Shown here piece after piece: positions 9,357 to 17,797 of a stretch of DNA of 45,377 bases (the stretch's first letter is position 1; every line of letters begins with the position of its first letter). The notes beneath the pieces were generated by a model that saw only the letters and a list, made by a program, of their open reading frames with translations, searched no databases and had not been told where the DNA came from. Source of the DNA: Ignavibacteriaceae bacterium (GTDB lineage: Bacteria > Bacteroidota > Ignavibacteria > Ignavibacteriales > Ignavibacteriaceae); assembly GCA_031292455.1 (NCBI GenBank), contig JARLHC010000036.1, positions 1-45,377 of the forward strand, given 5' to 3'. The position numbers were made by a program, and so were the translations under genes.

Positions 9357-9617
9357 TTAAATTATCTGCGTTTTTACAGATAATTTTTTCTTAAGATATT
9401 CGTTGACTTTAGTTAACGAAGAAAAATTTTCTTTAATTAATTCATTATCTAGTACGGAAATATTATAGGTTTCTTCTATAAAGGAAACTAATTCAAGTGT
9501 ACCGGTAGAATCAATTATTCCTTTATTAAAAAAATCGGTATCATTTTCCAGCGAATCTTTCTGCCCAAACATAAAATTATTTATAACAAATTCCTTTAAT
9601 TCATCTAAATAATCCAT
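9357..9617 (-). CDS. Free-standing acyl (or aminoacyl) carrier protein
   Basis: This 86-residue acidic protein has the four-helix carrier-protein pattern. The phosphopantetheine attachment serine is in GIIDSTGTLELV (S37), preceded by the FFNKGIIDS loop and followed by helix II LELVSFIEETYNI. The length and position of the serine fit ACP/DltC-like carriers. DST instead of the DSL usual for fatty-acid ACPs suggests a specialised carrier rather than the household AcpP. It is probably the acceptor for the AMP-forming ligase at 5513-7108. Neighbours are a hexapeptide acyltransferase upstream (53 bases) and asparagine synthetase downstream, so the loaded acyl group may be amidated while attached or transferred to a sugar. 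Confidence 0.85.
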   Translation of the reverse strand: MDYLDELKEFVINNFMFGQKDSLENDTDFFNKGIIDSTGTLELVSFIEETYNISVLDNELIKENFSSLTKVNEYLKKKLSVKTQII

Positions 9618-9670
9618 TTATCTCTCTCTTATTGTAATTAATCTTTTATTAAAATAATTAACTATTCTTT

Positions 9671-10264
9671 CTAAGTAATCGTCCATAGAAAATGACCTAC
9701 TGAACCTTTAACATATAATGGACCTTCATCTAGAATTTTTTTAATATTCATCTTAAATTCATCATTAGGAGAAGTAAATTTTTCAGAATTATATGATGGC
9801 CTTACTTTAATCAATTCCTTATGCATTTGTATAAATTCATCAAATTTAGAATATACACGTGCCGGAACCCCCGCCACACATGAATTTGGAGGTATATTTT
9901 TATTAACCACTGATCCGGCAGCAATTAAAACATTTGGTCCTATTTCAACCCCAGGTAGTATAATTGCGTTGGAACCTATATAACAATTATTTTTAATAAC
10001 TACTTTACCCAATCTTGTAAATCCATTAGTAAATTTATAAGTTGATGCATCATGTGCAAGAACTATAACTCCATTGCTTAAAGAGCAATTATCACCGATA
10101 CTAATTAGAAACGAATACCGCGGATCTATATATGCACCAGGCATAATAGTCACGTTTCGACCTAACGATAGTCCATTAGCAATACAATTATTTACCTTCC
10201 GTTTATAATTAATATATTTGTATTTATCACTTATCGAAAGTATTATCTTTAAAATTATGTTCAT
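9671..10264 (-). CDS. Left-handed beta-helix (hexapeptide) O-acetyltransferase
   Basis: The protein has 197 residues and shows hexapeptide repeats: SIGDNCSLSNGVIVLAHD, VVIKNNCYIGSNAIILPG, VEIGPNVLIAAGSVVNKN, ending with the typical VAGVPARVYSKF. A histidine in VLAHD is in the position of the catalytic base of maltose/galactoside acetyltransferases. It would move an acetyl or other acyl group from CoA, or possibly from the ACP encoded next, to a sugar hydroxyl. The C-terminal 50 residues go beyond the repeats and have no motif I recognise. It lies in the minus-strand polysaccharide operon between the SGNH-like gene and the ACP gene. Confidence 0.82.
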   Translation of the reverse strand: MNIILKIILSISDKYKYINYKRKVNNCIANGLSLGRNVTIMPGAYIDPRYSFLISIGDNCSLSNGVIVLAHDASTYKFTNGFTRLGKVVIKNNCYIGSNAIILPGVEIGPNVLIAAGSVVNKNIPPNSCVAGVPARVYSKFDEFIQMHKELIKVRPSYNSEKFTSPNDEFKMNIKKILDEGPLYVKGSVGHFLWTIT

Positions 10265-10359
10265 GCGTGTGATATCCTAAAATTATTTGATCATTTGTTT
10301 GAATCAGGTTACAAATAAATTTGATTTGTGGATATCCTGATATTGGTATATTTGACTCA

Positions 10360-11202
10360 TTAGTTAATGGATTTTTTCATAGTAATTATTTCGAATATTT
10401 TTTCAATAAGCTCCCTGCTAATAACTTTTTGACCCTTCATGTTCAGATGCCCGCCATCATCTGTAAAATCTTTAATCATAGAGTATGCCGGTATCCCGTT
10501 CACCATAATTATTTCCCTTTTGTCATCAGGATATGTAGATTCTGCTTTAGCAAGGTCAAAGATGCATTCTTTAGGATATTTTGCTAAAATAAGTTTATTA
10601 TATTTATCTCTAGCTATATTATCTTGTGGGTCGTCTAAATCACGGTTCATTAAAATCGCCTTAATTTTTTTTATCCAAGTAGGTTGGGATTTTATTGGAA
10701 CAGTAAAATGAACAATCGTTAAATTAGGGTATCTTTTTTGCAAGGAATCTATTGTATTAACATAGGAATTGAAGATATTTTCTAAATTTGAATTTTTATT
10801 AATATCAACAAAACATAGTTTCATCATGGCTAATTCCAGATTTTTCCTTGAAAGTATCTCTACGATTTTTGCAAATTCTCTGAATTTTCCTTTTGGGTCT
10901 CCGTTATTTCCTATTTTTGAATGGACAAAATAATAACTATTTAGAATTTTATTATTATTATTTAATTCTTTAACAATAAATTCATTTTGACCGCTTCCAG
11001 ATATTATTTTATTTAAACCCGAAACAATATTTTCACCAACAGATTGATGTCCGAAATAAATATGTGATTCACTAATAACTTTAATTTTATGAGAAATATC
11101 TGGATTCATATCTTGGACCACTTTGTTCGGATAGAATAATATTATTCCGATTATTAGCAATAGTGATAAAACTACATAATGAATTTTCCTATTTATTAGC
11201 AT
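10360..11202 (-). CDS. Membrane-anchored SGNH-hydrolase-like protein
   Basis: The 280-residue protein has an N-terminal hydrophobic anchor (about 9-24) after a basic MLINRK, so most of it should lie outside the cytoplasmic membrane. The core resembles SGNH/GDSL esterases: the serine may be S54 in YFGHQSVGEN, and DDGGHLN at 248-254 supplies the terminal D-x-x-H dyad (D249, H252). The canonical GDS block is replaced by GHQSVG, so this is a divergent group. Placed directly before the hexapeptide acyltransferase and the ACP, it may add or remove acyl groups on the exported polymer. Catalytic activity is inferred from the two blocks only. Confidence 0.6.
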   Translation of the reverse strand: MLINRKIHYVVLSLLLIIGIILFYPNKVVQDMNPDISHKIKVISESHIYFGHQSVGENIVSGLNKIISGSGQNEFIVKELNNNNKILNSYYFVHSKIGNNGDPKGKFREFAKIVEILSRKNLELAMMKLCFVDINKNSNLENIFNSYVNTIDSLQKRYPNLTIVHFTVPIKSQPTWIKKIKAILMNRDLDDPQDNIARDKYNKLILAKYPKECIFDLAKAESTYPDDKREIIMVNGIPAYSMIKDFTDDGGHLNMKGQKVISRELIEKIFEIITMKKSIN

Positions 11203-11286
11203 AATTTCATCTTAAGTAATTTTATATATTTATTCTCTTTATTTTAGTAGCATATCGTGATATTAATTTATAAAATAATATTTAAA

Positions 11287-12270
11287 TTAATAATTATTTA
11301 CCATTTCTTTCAATTTTTGAACTGCAGAACTATTATCAAAATTATAACCTAATTTAATATTATCAATATTTTTAATAGCAATTTCCAATTGTTCAGAATT
11401 GTTAACAACTTTCGTAAAGCCCATCTCTTCAAGCTTAAACTGAAGATCTTCTTTCATATCGTTTTTTGAAGGCAATTCGCCATAGGAATAGTCCCTCGGC
11501 ATTACAATAAATTTTTTTTTCATTTTTAAACATTTGGTTACAATCCCGGCACTCTCTTGTGTTATTATGAAGGCTGAATTAAATATTAATTCATCTATTC
11601 CCTTCTGTGAGCAAAAGTCAAATATTTCCATCTTATCAGATTTATATTCAGTATAGCCTGCTTGAACTTTTATACTATTTGTTATAATGCCTTTCTTTTT
11701 CAATTCCTCAACAGATTTAATTAACCTTGTAAATTGTTCGGTACGGGTTCCAAGTGCAACAAATATATAATTTGTTGTTTGAGTAATTTTGTGATCTGAA
11801 ATAACTGACTTAAAAACAGGCCCTAGGTATTCAATTTTATTGTCGCTATTATTTTCCCACTGAGTGTAAATTTTTTGACCTGATCTTAATAAAAATTTTG
11901 CGAATAAGGATAAATTATTGACCCTTGAATATGTATCAATATAGATAAATTTTATTTTGAATATCTTGGAAATATAAAATGCTAGAAATCCGGTTCTGCC
12001 TGAGCCTGTTGATATTATATGTGTTGGCTTTTCCTTATAGTAAACAGACAAATAAAAAGGTATGTGGGGTAAATAAGTCCATGGCCTCTTATAATGACCT
12101 GATTTAATGAAGTAGACTTTTTCATTTATTAGTTCAGAAACTGTCTGTTGACTTTTATTCGTTATCCAGAAGTGAGTGTAAGCATCATAAAAATTGGATA
12201 AATTCGATAACTGTTCAAAATGACCTCCACTGGTTGCGATTAATGCTAGTTTAATTTTATTTTCTTTCAT
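11287..12270 (-). CDS. Fused Alg14-Alg13-like glycosyltransferase (PssD-PssE fusion)
   Basis: The 327-residue protein combines two halves usually encoded separately in bacteria. Residues about 5-165 match Alg14/PssD: ALIATSGGHFEQL at the start and ISTGSGRTGFLAFYISK, then the short YIDTYSRV. Residues about 170-325 match Alg13/PssE, the GT28-type C-terminal half: YIFVALGTRTEQFTRLI, then a QAGYTEY segment and FIITQESAGIVTKCLKMKKKFIV, where the conserved sugar-nucleotide site lies. Such pairs transfer a sugar from UDP to a lipid-linked sugar, usually as the second step of repeat-unit assembly. The start overlaps the end of the upstream oxidoreductase gene by 14 bases, indicating translational coupling. 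Confidence 0.82.
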   Translation of the reverse strand: MKENKIKLALIATSGGHFEQLSNLSNFYDAYTHFWITNKSQQTVSELINEKVYFIKSGHYKRPWTYLPHIPFYLSVYYKEKPTHIISTGSGRTGFLAFYISKIFKIKFIYIDTYSRVNNLSLFAKFLLRSGQKIYTQWENNSDNKIEYLGPVFKSVISDHKITQTTNYIFVALGTRTEQFTRLIKSVEELKKKGIITNSIKVQAGYTEYKSDKMEIFDFCSQKGIDELIFNSAFIITQESAGIVTKCLKMKKKFIVMPRDYSYGELPSKNDMKEDLQFKLEEMGFTKVVNNSEQLEIAIKNIDNIKLGYNFDNSSAVQKLKEMVNNY

Positions 12271-13285
12271 TTATTCCTGCTATTGAAGAATAAATTTTTT
12301 CAATTATTTCAACTGTTTTTAATCCATCCTCGCCAGTAGCGGCAATTGTACCATTATGATTTAATACATAAATAACATTTTCATAAATCTTATCATGATT
12401 TGACATAGATCCCTGATAGAATCCATATTCATTTGCAGGGCGTGACTCTGGTATATCCGATATTACATAATTGTCTATGCATTGATATTCCAGGACATTT
12501 AGGTATTGCCCCCCTACTTTTACTGTACCCTTTTCACCCACAATAGTAATGGAGCCTTCCATGTTTTTTTTAAAGCTATTAATGGAATAGTTAATAGCAC
12601 CAATTGCCCCATTAAAAAATTCTAAGACAACGACACCTGAATCTTCAAATTCAATTGTGCTCGGATGCATATAATTTCTTGTAAATGAATAGACTTTTGA
12701 AACTTCCCCTACCAGCCAATATAAAAGATCAATAAAATGGCTGAATTGTGTAAATAAAACCCCACCGTCCAAAGCTTTCTTTCCTTTCCAGTCTGAATCC
12801 AGGTAGTATGCATCTGTTCTATTCCAAAAACAATTAAGCTGAACATTCATAATTCTACCAAGCCTCCCCTCCTCGATAACTTTTTTAAGAGCAACAATGG
12901 GGGGGTTGAATCTATTTTGCTTGATAATAAAAAGTGTTTTATCGACATCTTTAGAAGTTTTTATCATGAGCTTACAATCAGCAGCATTTAATGCCATAGG
13001 TTTTTCACATACGACATGATATCCTTTATTTAAAGACTTTATTGAATGCGAAGCGTGAAGGCCGTTCGGTGTACATATAGAAACTACATCAATTGTTTTT
13101 AATTCATCCAGCAGTACATCAATATCAACATAGTGTTTACATTTGTATATATCAGATAATTGAATGGCTCTATTTTCTTTTATATCACAAACAGCAACAA
13201 GATTACCAAGCCTGGCTATATGTTCCGCATGTCTTTTCCCAATATATCCACACCCAATGAGTGCAAAATTTATTCTGTCAGCCAT
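12257..13285 (-). CDS. Gfo/Idh/MocA family sugar oxidoreductase
   Basis: The 342-residue protein has an N-terminal NAD(P) Rossmann domain with ALIGCGYIGKRHA at 9-20 and CTPNGLHASH at 71-80, and the family catalytic EKP at 94-96. The C-terminal domain has FSHFIDLLYWL, containing the conserved active-site His region, and FEDSGVVVLEF. Members oxidise or reduce sugar or nucleotide-sugar hydroxyls. It likely prepares a sugar precursor for the polymer. The gene lies 95 bases downstream of the third deacetylase-like gene and overlaps the next glycosyltransferase gene by 14 bases. A second member of the family lies at 26912-28033. The sugar substrate is not predictable. Confidence 0.87.
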   Translation of the reverse strand: MADRINFALIGCGYIGKRHAEHIARLGNLVAVCDIKENRAIQLSDIYKCKHYVDIDVLLDELKTIDVVSICTPNGLHASHSIKSLNKGYHVVCEKPMALNAADCKLMIKTSKDVDKTLFIIKQNRFNPPIVALKKVIEEGRLGRIMNVQLNCFWNRTDAYYLDSDWKGKKALDGGVLFTQFSHFIDLLYWLVGEVSKVYSFTRNYMHPSTIEFEDSGVVVLEFFNGAIGAINYSINSFKKNMEGSITIVGEKGTVKVGGQYLNVLEYQCIDNYVISDIPESRPANEYGFYQGSMSNHDKIYENVIYVLNHNGTIAATGEDGLKTVEIIEKIYSSIAGINERK

Positions 13286-13380
13286 TATATTCTTAATTTA
13301 TGAAATAATTATTTTTACAATTTGTTTGTTCTTTCAAAATTTGTCTAGCTTTGTCTAAGGATAATAAATTATTATCCATT

Positions 13381-14076
13381 TTAGGTCCTCATTAATTCTG
13401 CATTTTCCAAAATATATTTCAATTCATTATATAGCAGATTATTAGTAATAATATTTTCAACGTGAATAAGAAGAACTAAATCACGTAATTTAGACTCCCT
13501 AATTAACCAATTTATATCAAAAGATTTTGTGTCGCGCCAATGATGTTCTAGCCAAAATGCGGCAGGATAAAACATGAGCCTTTGATTTGTTATTGAAAAA
13601 TCAATAGTAGGGTCTTCTAAATTTCCAAAGAAAATTTTCATTCCCAATTTAGAACCCCAATCAAGGTATTTCGTTGGCTCATAAGAAGGGAAGTGATGTA
13701 AACCATATTTGAATTTTCCTGATCCATGTTTTGAGAACACTTCAATTTTTGAATTAATATTGCTTTCTAAAAACTTTAATTCCTCTTTAAAGCTATCGAG
13801 TGAAATTGAATTTTCAAGATGAAGTCCAATAATGTGATTACCTTGCCGTAAATGGTCCAATATAATATTGGTCGGTAATGTACATTTTCTAAAGAAAAAA
13901 TTTCCTTGTATTGATTTACTATTTAAATAAATAATAAAATCATCTAAATATTTTAAATAAGGCAAGAATAAAAGTGGTGTTATATTATAATCGGATGCTA
14001 TTCGACTGCATATGTGATTAAAGACATTTTCCTTCCCATATGGGCTGTCAACATCGATTCTTAAAATAAGTGACAT
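13381..14076 (-). CDS. Divergent polysaccharide-deacetylase-fold protein
   Basis: The 231-residue protein starts ILRIDVDSPYGK, with Asp8 and Asp10 at the first strand as in NodB-fold deacetylases. It later shows QGNFFFR (the ATFF-like second strand), a GNHIIGLHLENS segment and VFSKHGSG. A canonical H-(S/T)-x-x-H zinc motif is not obvious; the two histidines in NHIIGLH have different spacing. I place it tentatively with the WbmS-like group of NodB-fold proteins found in O-antigen clusters. It follows a GT2 gene by 14 bases and so belongs to the same transcript. A deacetylase role is possible, but the altered metal site leaves it open. Confidence 0.5.
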   Translation of the reverse strand: MSLILRIDVDSPYGKENVFNHICSRIASDYNITPLLFLPYLKYLDDFIIYLNSKSIQGNFFFRKCTLPTNIILDHLRQGNHIIGLHLENSISLDSFKEELKFLESNINSKIEVFSKHGSGKFKYGLHHFPSYEPTKYLDWGSKLGMKIFFGNLEDPTIDFSITNQRLMFYPAAFWLEHHWRDTKSFDINWLIRESKLRDLVLLIHVENIITNNLLYNELKYILENAELMRT

Positions 14077-14090
14077 TAGATCTTATAAAA

Positions 14091-14972
14091 TTATATAAAT
14101 AAAAGGCGCAGGATATTTATTCTGTTAAGTTGAAATTTTTTTATGAAATTAATCAGATTTTCATCATTTATCCGATCACTTTGTGTTATTACAGAATAAA
14201 GATATCCTGCAAATAATGACAGCCCAAATAAGATATAGGGTCTCTTACTAAAATTATTCAAACAGCTTAAAATTAAATATAAGGGGTTATACCCCATATA
14301 ATAATTTAATACCCCCCTACGCCAGGCATACTTTAGAGGCCCTGTCTCCTGACCAGTTGCACGAAGGTGTAGAACAGTAATATTCTTAAAACTTTTAGTT
14401 TCCCAACCAAGCATCATAGCTTTCATCTCATCAATACCGTCCCATCCAAATACAGGCATCAAACCTCCGATGTCATCAAAACATTTTTTCCGATACATCT
14501 TGGTAGCACCTCTAACATGATATTCAGGCGTACTATCAATTTTCTTTTTATTCCCTTTTATAGAATTAATACAATAGCCGCCTGATATGCCTAGTTTATT
14601 ATTTATTTTAAATTGTTCAATTAGTTTCTCAAAATAATCTTCTTCAAATTTTAGATCTGCGTCTAATTTTACCACATAATCATAATTTTCTTTAATGGAA
14701 CGAAGTCCAAAATAAAATGCATTAACGACATTGCTACCAGGGGCTCTTTTATCATTGGTGTTTTTTTTTAGAAGAGTGATCCAGCTATAATTCTGGATAG
14801 CTTTCAAAACGATACTACATGTGTCATCTAAAGAACCGTCATCAACTATAATCCATTTTACAGGTTTTATTGATTGTCGGATCATCGAATCTAAAGTAAA
14901 ACTTATATACTTTGACTCATTTTTAGCTGGTGTTATAACAACATACTTGTTCATTATATTATCGATTACCAT
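14091..14972 (-). CDS. GT2 family glycosyltransferase
   Basis: The 293-residue protein has a GT-A fold. YVVITPAKNES with the following FTLDSM, then KWIIVDDGSLDDT, identify the nucleotide-binding half, and VVKLDADLKFEEDYF carries the DxD metal motif. GGATKMYRKKCFDDIGGL-like and GWDGIDEMKAMMLGW segments form the acceptor side. A single hydrophobic stretch near the C-terminus (YILFGLSLFAGYLYSVI) may anchor it to the membrane. It should add one sugar of the repeat unit. The start is chosen at 14972, giving MVIDNIM; Met7 at 14954 is an alternative and neither has a clear ribosome site. It is followed 14 bases later by the deacetylase-like gene. Confidence 0.87.
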   Translation of the reverse strand: MVIDNIMNKYVVITPAKNESKYISFTLDSMIRQSIKPVKWIIVDDGSLDDTCSIVLKAIQNYSWITLLKKNTNDKRAPGSNVVNAFYFGLRSIKENYDYVVKLDADLKFEEDYFEKLIEQFKINNKLGISGGYCINSIKGNKKKIDSTPEYHVRGATKMYRKKCFDDIGGLMPVFGWDGIDEMKAMMLGWETKSFKNITVLHLRATGQETGPLKYAWRRGVLNYYMGYNPLYLILSCLNNFSKRPYILFGLSLFAGYLYSVITQSDRINDENLINFIKKFQLNRINILRLLFI

Positions 14973-14996
14973 TTATCAGTTATTTCTCAAATATAA

Positions 14997-16196
14997 TTAT
15001 GAAATCATACTGTGTGATATGAGAGAATATTCGTTAATTATATTTTTAGCCCAAGTATTCCAACTAAAATTATTCTTAACCCACTCAGATATTTTCAACC
15101 TGTCCCACTTAGTGTTAGACGCCAAAATAATTTTTTCCATTAGATCCTCGGGTGAATCGGGCGCACATAAATAACCATTAAAACCATCTTTAATTATTTC
15201 TCTCATTCCTCCGACATTCGTTCCGACAACAGGTAATCCGCAGGCCATGGCTTCCAAAGGAGCAGCAGGTAATCCCTCTGATCGGCTAGGCATACAAAAT
15301 ATATCATTTTTCCTAAGTAGATATGGAATGTCACTATGCGATATCTGGCCCAGAAATAATACGTGCTTCTCCAATTTATTGTCTTTTACAAATTGCTGGC
15401 ATTTATCTAATTCCGGACCAGTTCCAACTAAAGTTAATTTTATTGCTCTTTTACTATAAAGTAATGCCTTGAGTAATATATCCTGTCCTTTTACTGAATA
15501 AAATCCCCCTACATGCAATATATTTAAATTTTCTCCACTGTTTGAGTGGCAATTCTCCTTAAAATTAAATGACTCTCCGTCATATCCATTTCTTATAATT
15601 TTCACTTTTTGAAGTTCGGTTTTACTTAACATTTGTGTTTTCATCATGCTTGAAACGGCAATCACAAGATCACAATTTTCGTTTATAGTCTTTTCTAATT
15701 TTGCCCAACCTTTAAATTTTGTTGAATCGATAAGCACATCACTCCCTTCAGCAAGAGCAAAATAATTTATTTCGGATTTTTTAGGAATATATTTTGAATA
15801 AACACTAAACGGATTCAACCAGGTACTAATAATAAGATCTGGTCGAAAGTAATTTATTATTTTTTGAGTTTCCCTGCCTATAAAAAAATGCAATACAGCT
15901 GCATGATATTTCGAAAATAATTTGTTGGGAGCTTTTATCCATTTGGGATGGATTATTTTAATTCCACTATTAAACTCAATTTTGGGGACAGATAGAAGAT
16001 TACTGTAATATTTAACTAGCTCTTTTATTTTAAGTTTGGGGAAAAAGTGTTCCATATGAGGATTCAGACTTATTGGAGCAATAATAAGAACATCATTTCC
16101 TAAATTTTTTAATGCCCTGGCTCTGGATAAATTGAATATCCCATAGGTGGGAAAACTTTTATTAGGGAATAAATTGCTAAAAAGAATTATTCTCAT
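14997..16196 (-). CDS. GT4 family glycosyltransferase
   Basis: The 399-residue protein is a GT-B enzyme. The N-terminal half begins MRIILFSNLFPNKSFPTYG with RARALKNLGNDVLIIAP. The C-terminal half has NILHVGGFYSVKGQDILLKA and the donor-site signature SRSEGLPAAPLEAMACGLPVV, containing the E-x7-E pair, then GTNVGG. These are the features of retaining GT4 transferases that use nucleotide sugars to extend lipid-linked repeat units on the cytoplasmic face. It lies 92 bases after the bipartite deacetylase gene and 24 bases before the GT2 gene. Specificity is unknown. Confidence 0.88.
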   Translation of the reverse strand: MRIILFSNLFPNKSFPTYGIFNLSRARALKNLGNDVLIIAPISLNPHMEHFFPKLKIKELVKYYSNLLSVPKIEFNSGIKIIHPKWIKAPNKLFSKYHAAVLHFFIGRETQKIINYFRPDLIISTWLNPFSVYSKYIPKKSEINYFALAEGSDVLIDSTKFKGWAKLEKTINENCDLVIAVSSMMKTQMLSKTELQKVKIIRNGYDGESFNFKENCHSNSGENLNILHVGGFYSVKGQDILLKALLYSKRAIKLTLVGTGPELDKCQQFVKDNKLEKHVLFLGQISHSDIPYLLRKNDIFCMPSRSEGLPAAPLEAMACGLPVVGTNVGGMREIIKDGFNGYLCAPDSPEDLMEKIILASNTKWDRLKISEWVKNNFSWNTWAKNIINEYSLISHSMIS

Positions 16197-16288
16197 CTAT
16201 TTAATTAAAGTATTTTTCAATTATATATTCTTGATAGCAAATTGGTTTAATCTAATTCTCAAAATTAAGAAAGTCTTATCCCTAAAAA

Positions 16289-17755
16289 TTATTTCAAATT
16301 TTGGAACATTCTGACTGCTTTTTTAATTGGTCTCATAATGAATACTTTTTTTTCTTCAAGAATTATTCTATAATGTTCAAGATTTGGACTTGGAAAATGA
16401 AACATAACTTCTGAAAGTGAATGCAACCTTTTATTCTGTTTAATACCGTCAATATATTGAACTTTACCAATTAAGGTGCAACCTTTCATATATTTCCCTG
16501 AAATTTTAATTTGTTCTGAAGATTTATCTCCCTTTGAATTTCTATTTTCGTTATGATCTGAAAAACTGGTGTCAATGATAAATAGATTGCCACGGCCTAT
16601 TTGATTAGACCATCTTTTAATTTCCACTGGAGAAACATGGTGCTTTGTCATTTCAAACATAGATTTATCAAGCGATTCGATATTTGCTTCTGTATTTTGA
16701 AAGTTAACAATATAGGTCGCTCCAATCTTTCCTAGTTTTTTAATACAATCAGCAAGATGATCCGGCTGAAATAGGTATTCAATATTACTAGTGCAAATTA
16801 TTAAATCAACAGAATTCAATTGTAATTTCGGATCCAGTATCTCTTCCTTATTTAAAATAAAACAGCAAATTGATTCATCATCTAAGAATTTATTTGATTC
16901 AATAATTAAGTATCTATTTCTCTTTGCTATTTCTTTAATAAATAACGGCATTTCTTCGTACCAATAACAAATAATAGCAATAATATTATTATTTAACTTC
17001 ATCATTTCTTTTGTAACAATTTTTTCATAGTTATGTTCTAGGCATTGTTTATTTGTATCACTTTGGTTATTCTTTGACAGATATTTTGACATTGAAGCCC
17101 TTCTGTATAAATCTGCTGCCTCAGAAAAATTTACTAAAGGAACTCGACTTTCTACAGCAATTTGTAGAATTTTTTCCCACGCTTGTAAAATTTCTTCCGG
17201 GTTGAAACTAGCTACGAAATCGTGAAGTCCAAATGCAATATAAGCACGACTTTTCATCAATTTTGAGAACTTTTGGACCCATTCTGTGGAAGTTAGATTA
17301 CCTTCGTGTAATGGCCAATCATCAGCTGTTATCGGAAGTCGGACTAATCCTTTATAAATATAATAGGGCTCTGAATGTTTATCAGATTCTGCAGTCCAAA
17401 GAAACCCTTCGTCCCAAATAGTTTGCACTGCACTTTGAGAAATTTGTGATCTTGGGGATCGATACCCTTTAGGAATCGGGGAAACTTTCCTACATAATGC
17501 AATTTCATTTGAATAATATTCTGGCTTCCAATCAGGATAATGATTAAAAGAATGGAAAGCGATTTCTTGCCTTTCTGCTAAAATATAGTCGATTAAATCC
17601 GGTTGTTCTATAAATAATTTCCCTACAATATTATATGTAGCATGTATATTATATTTTTTCTCCAACTTAAGAAATTCATATACCATCTTTCGACATTCCT
17701 CTGGCTTGGCATGGCTATCATAGTTTTGTTCTATGTCATGATAAAAAGTAATCAT
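16289..17755 (-). CDS. Polysaccharide deacetylase domain fused to a degenerate methyltransferase-like domain
   Basis: The protein has 488 residues, far longer than a single NodB domain. Residues 1-225 are a deacetylase: YHDIEQ (Asp7) at the first strand, HATYNIVG, AFHSFNH with the zinc histidines, YRSPRSQIS and FGLHDF at the end. Residues about 260-480 alternate strand and helix in a Rossmann-like way (IIAIICYW, YLIIESN, VDLIICTSNIEYL, GATYIVNFQN, GNLFIIDTSF) and recall a class I methyltransferase, but no glycine-rich SAM loop is present. The second part may be a non-catalytic binding domain. It belongs to the glycosyltransferase section of the locus and probably trims acetyl groups from sugars of the repeat unit or polymer. 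Confidence 0.7.
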   Translation of the reverse strand: MITFYHDIEQNYDSHAKPEECRKMVYEFLKLEKKYNIHATYNIVGKLFIEQPDLIDYILAERQEIAFHSFNHYPDWKPEYYSNEIALCRKVSPIPKGYRSPRSQISQSAVQTIWDEGFLWTAESDKHSEPYYIYKGLVRLPITADDWPLHEGNLTSTEWVQKFSKLMKSRAYIAFGLHDFVASFNPEEILQAWEKILQIAVESRVPLVNFSEAADLYRRASMSKYLSKNNQSDTNKQCLEHNYEKIVTKEMMKLNNNIIAIICYWYEEMPLFIKEIAKRNRYLIIESNKFLDDESICCFILNKEEILDPKLQLNSVDLIICTSNIEYLFQPDHLADCIKKLGKIGATYIVNFQNTEANIESLDKSMFEMTKHHVSPVEIKRWSNQIGRGNLFIIDTSFSDHNENRNSKGDKSSEQIKISGKYMKGCTLIGKVQYIDGIKQNKRLHSLSEVMFHFPSPNLEHYRIILEEKKVFIMRPIKKAVRMFQNLK

Positions 17756-17797
17756 AATTCAAATAATTTTAATTGGCCAATTAATTTTTAAAATCTA

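Noticed and set aside
306-9617. Exosortase/PEP-CTERM locus
   Set aside because: The ligase, ACP and amidotransferase genes recall such loci, but no exosortase membrane protein and no PEP-CTERM tail was found in the window.
14821-15174. 117-codon plus-strand frame opposite the GT2 and GT4 genes
   Set aside because: It is antisense to the starts and ends of two well-supported glycosyltransferase genes and has no recognisable protein pattern.
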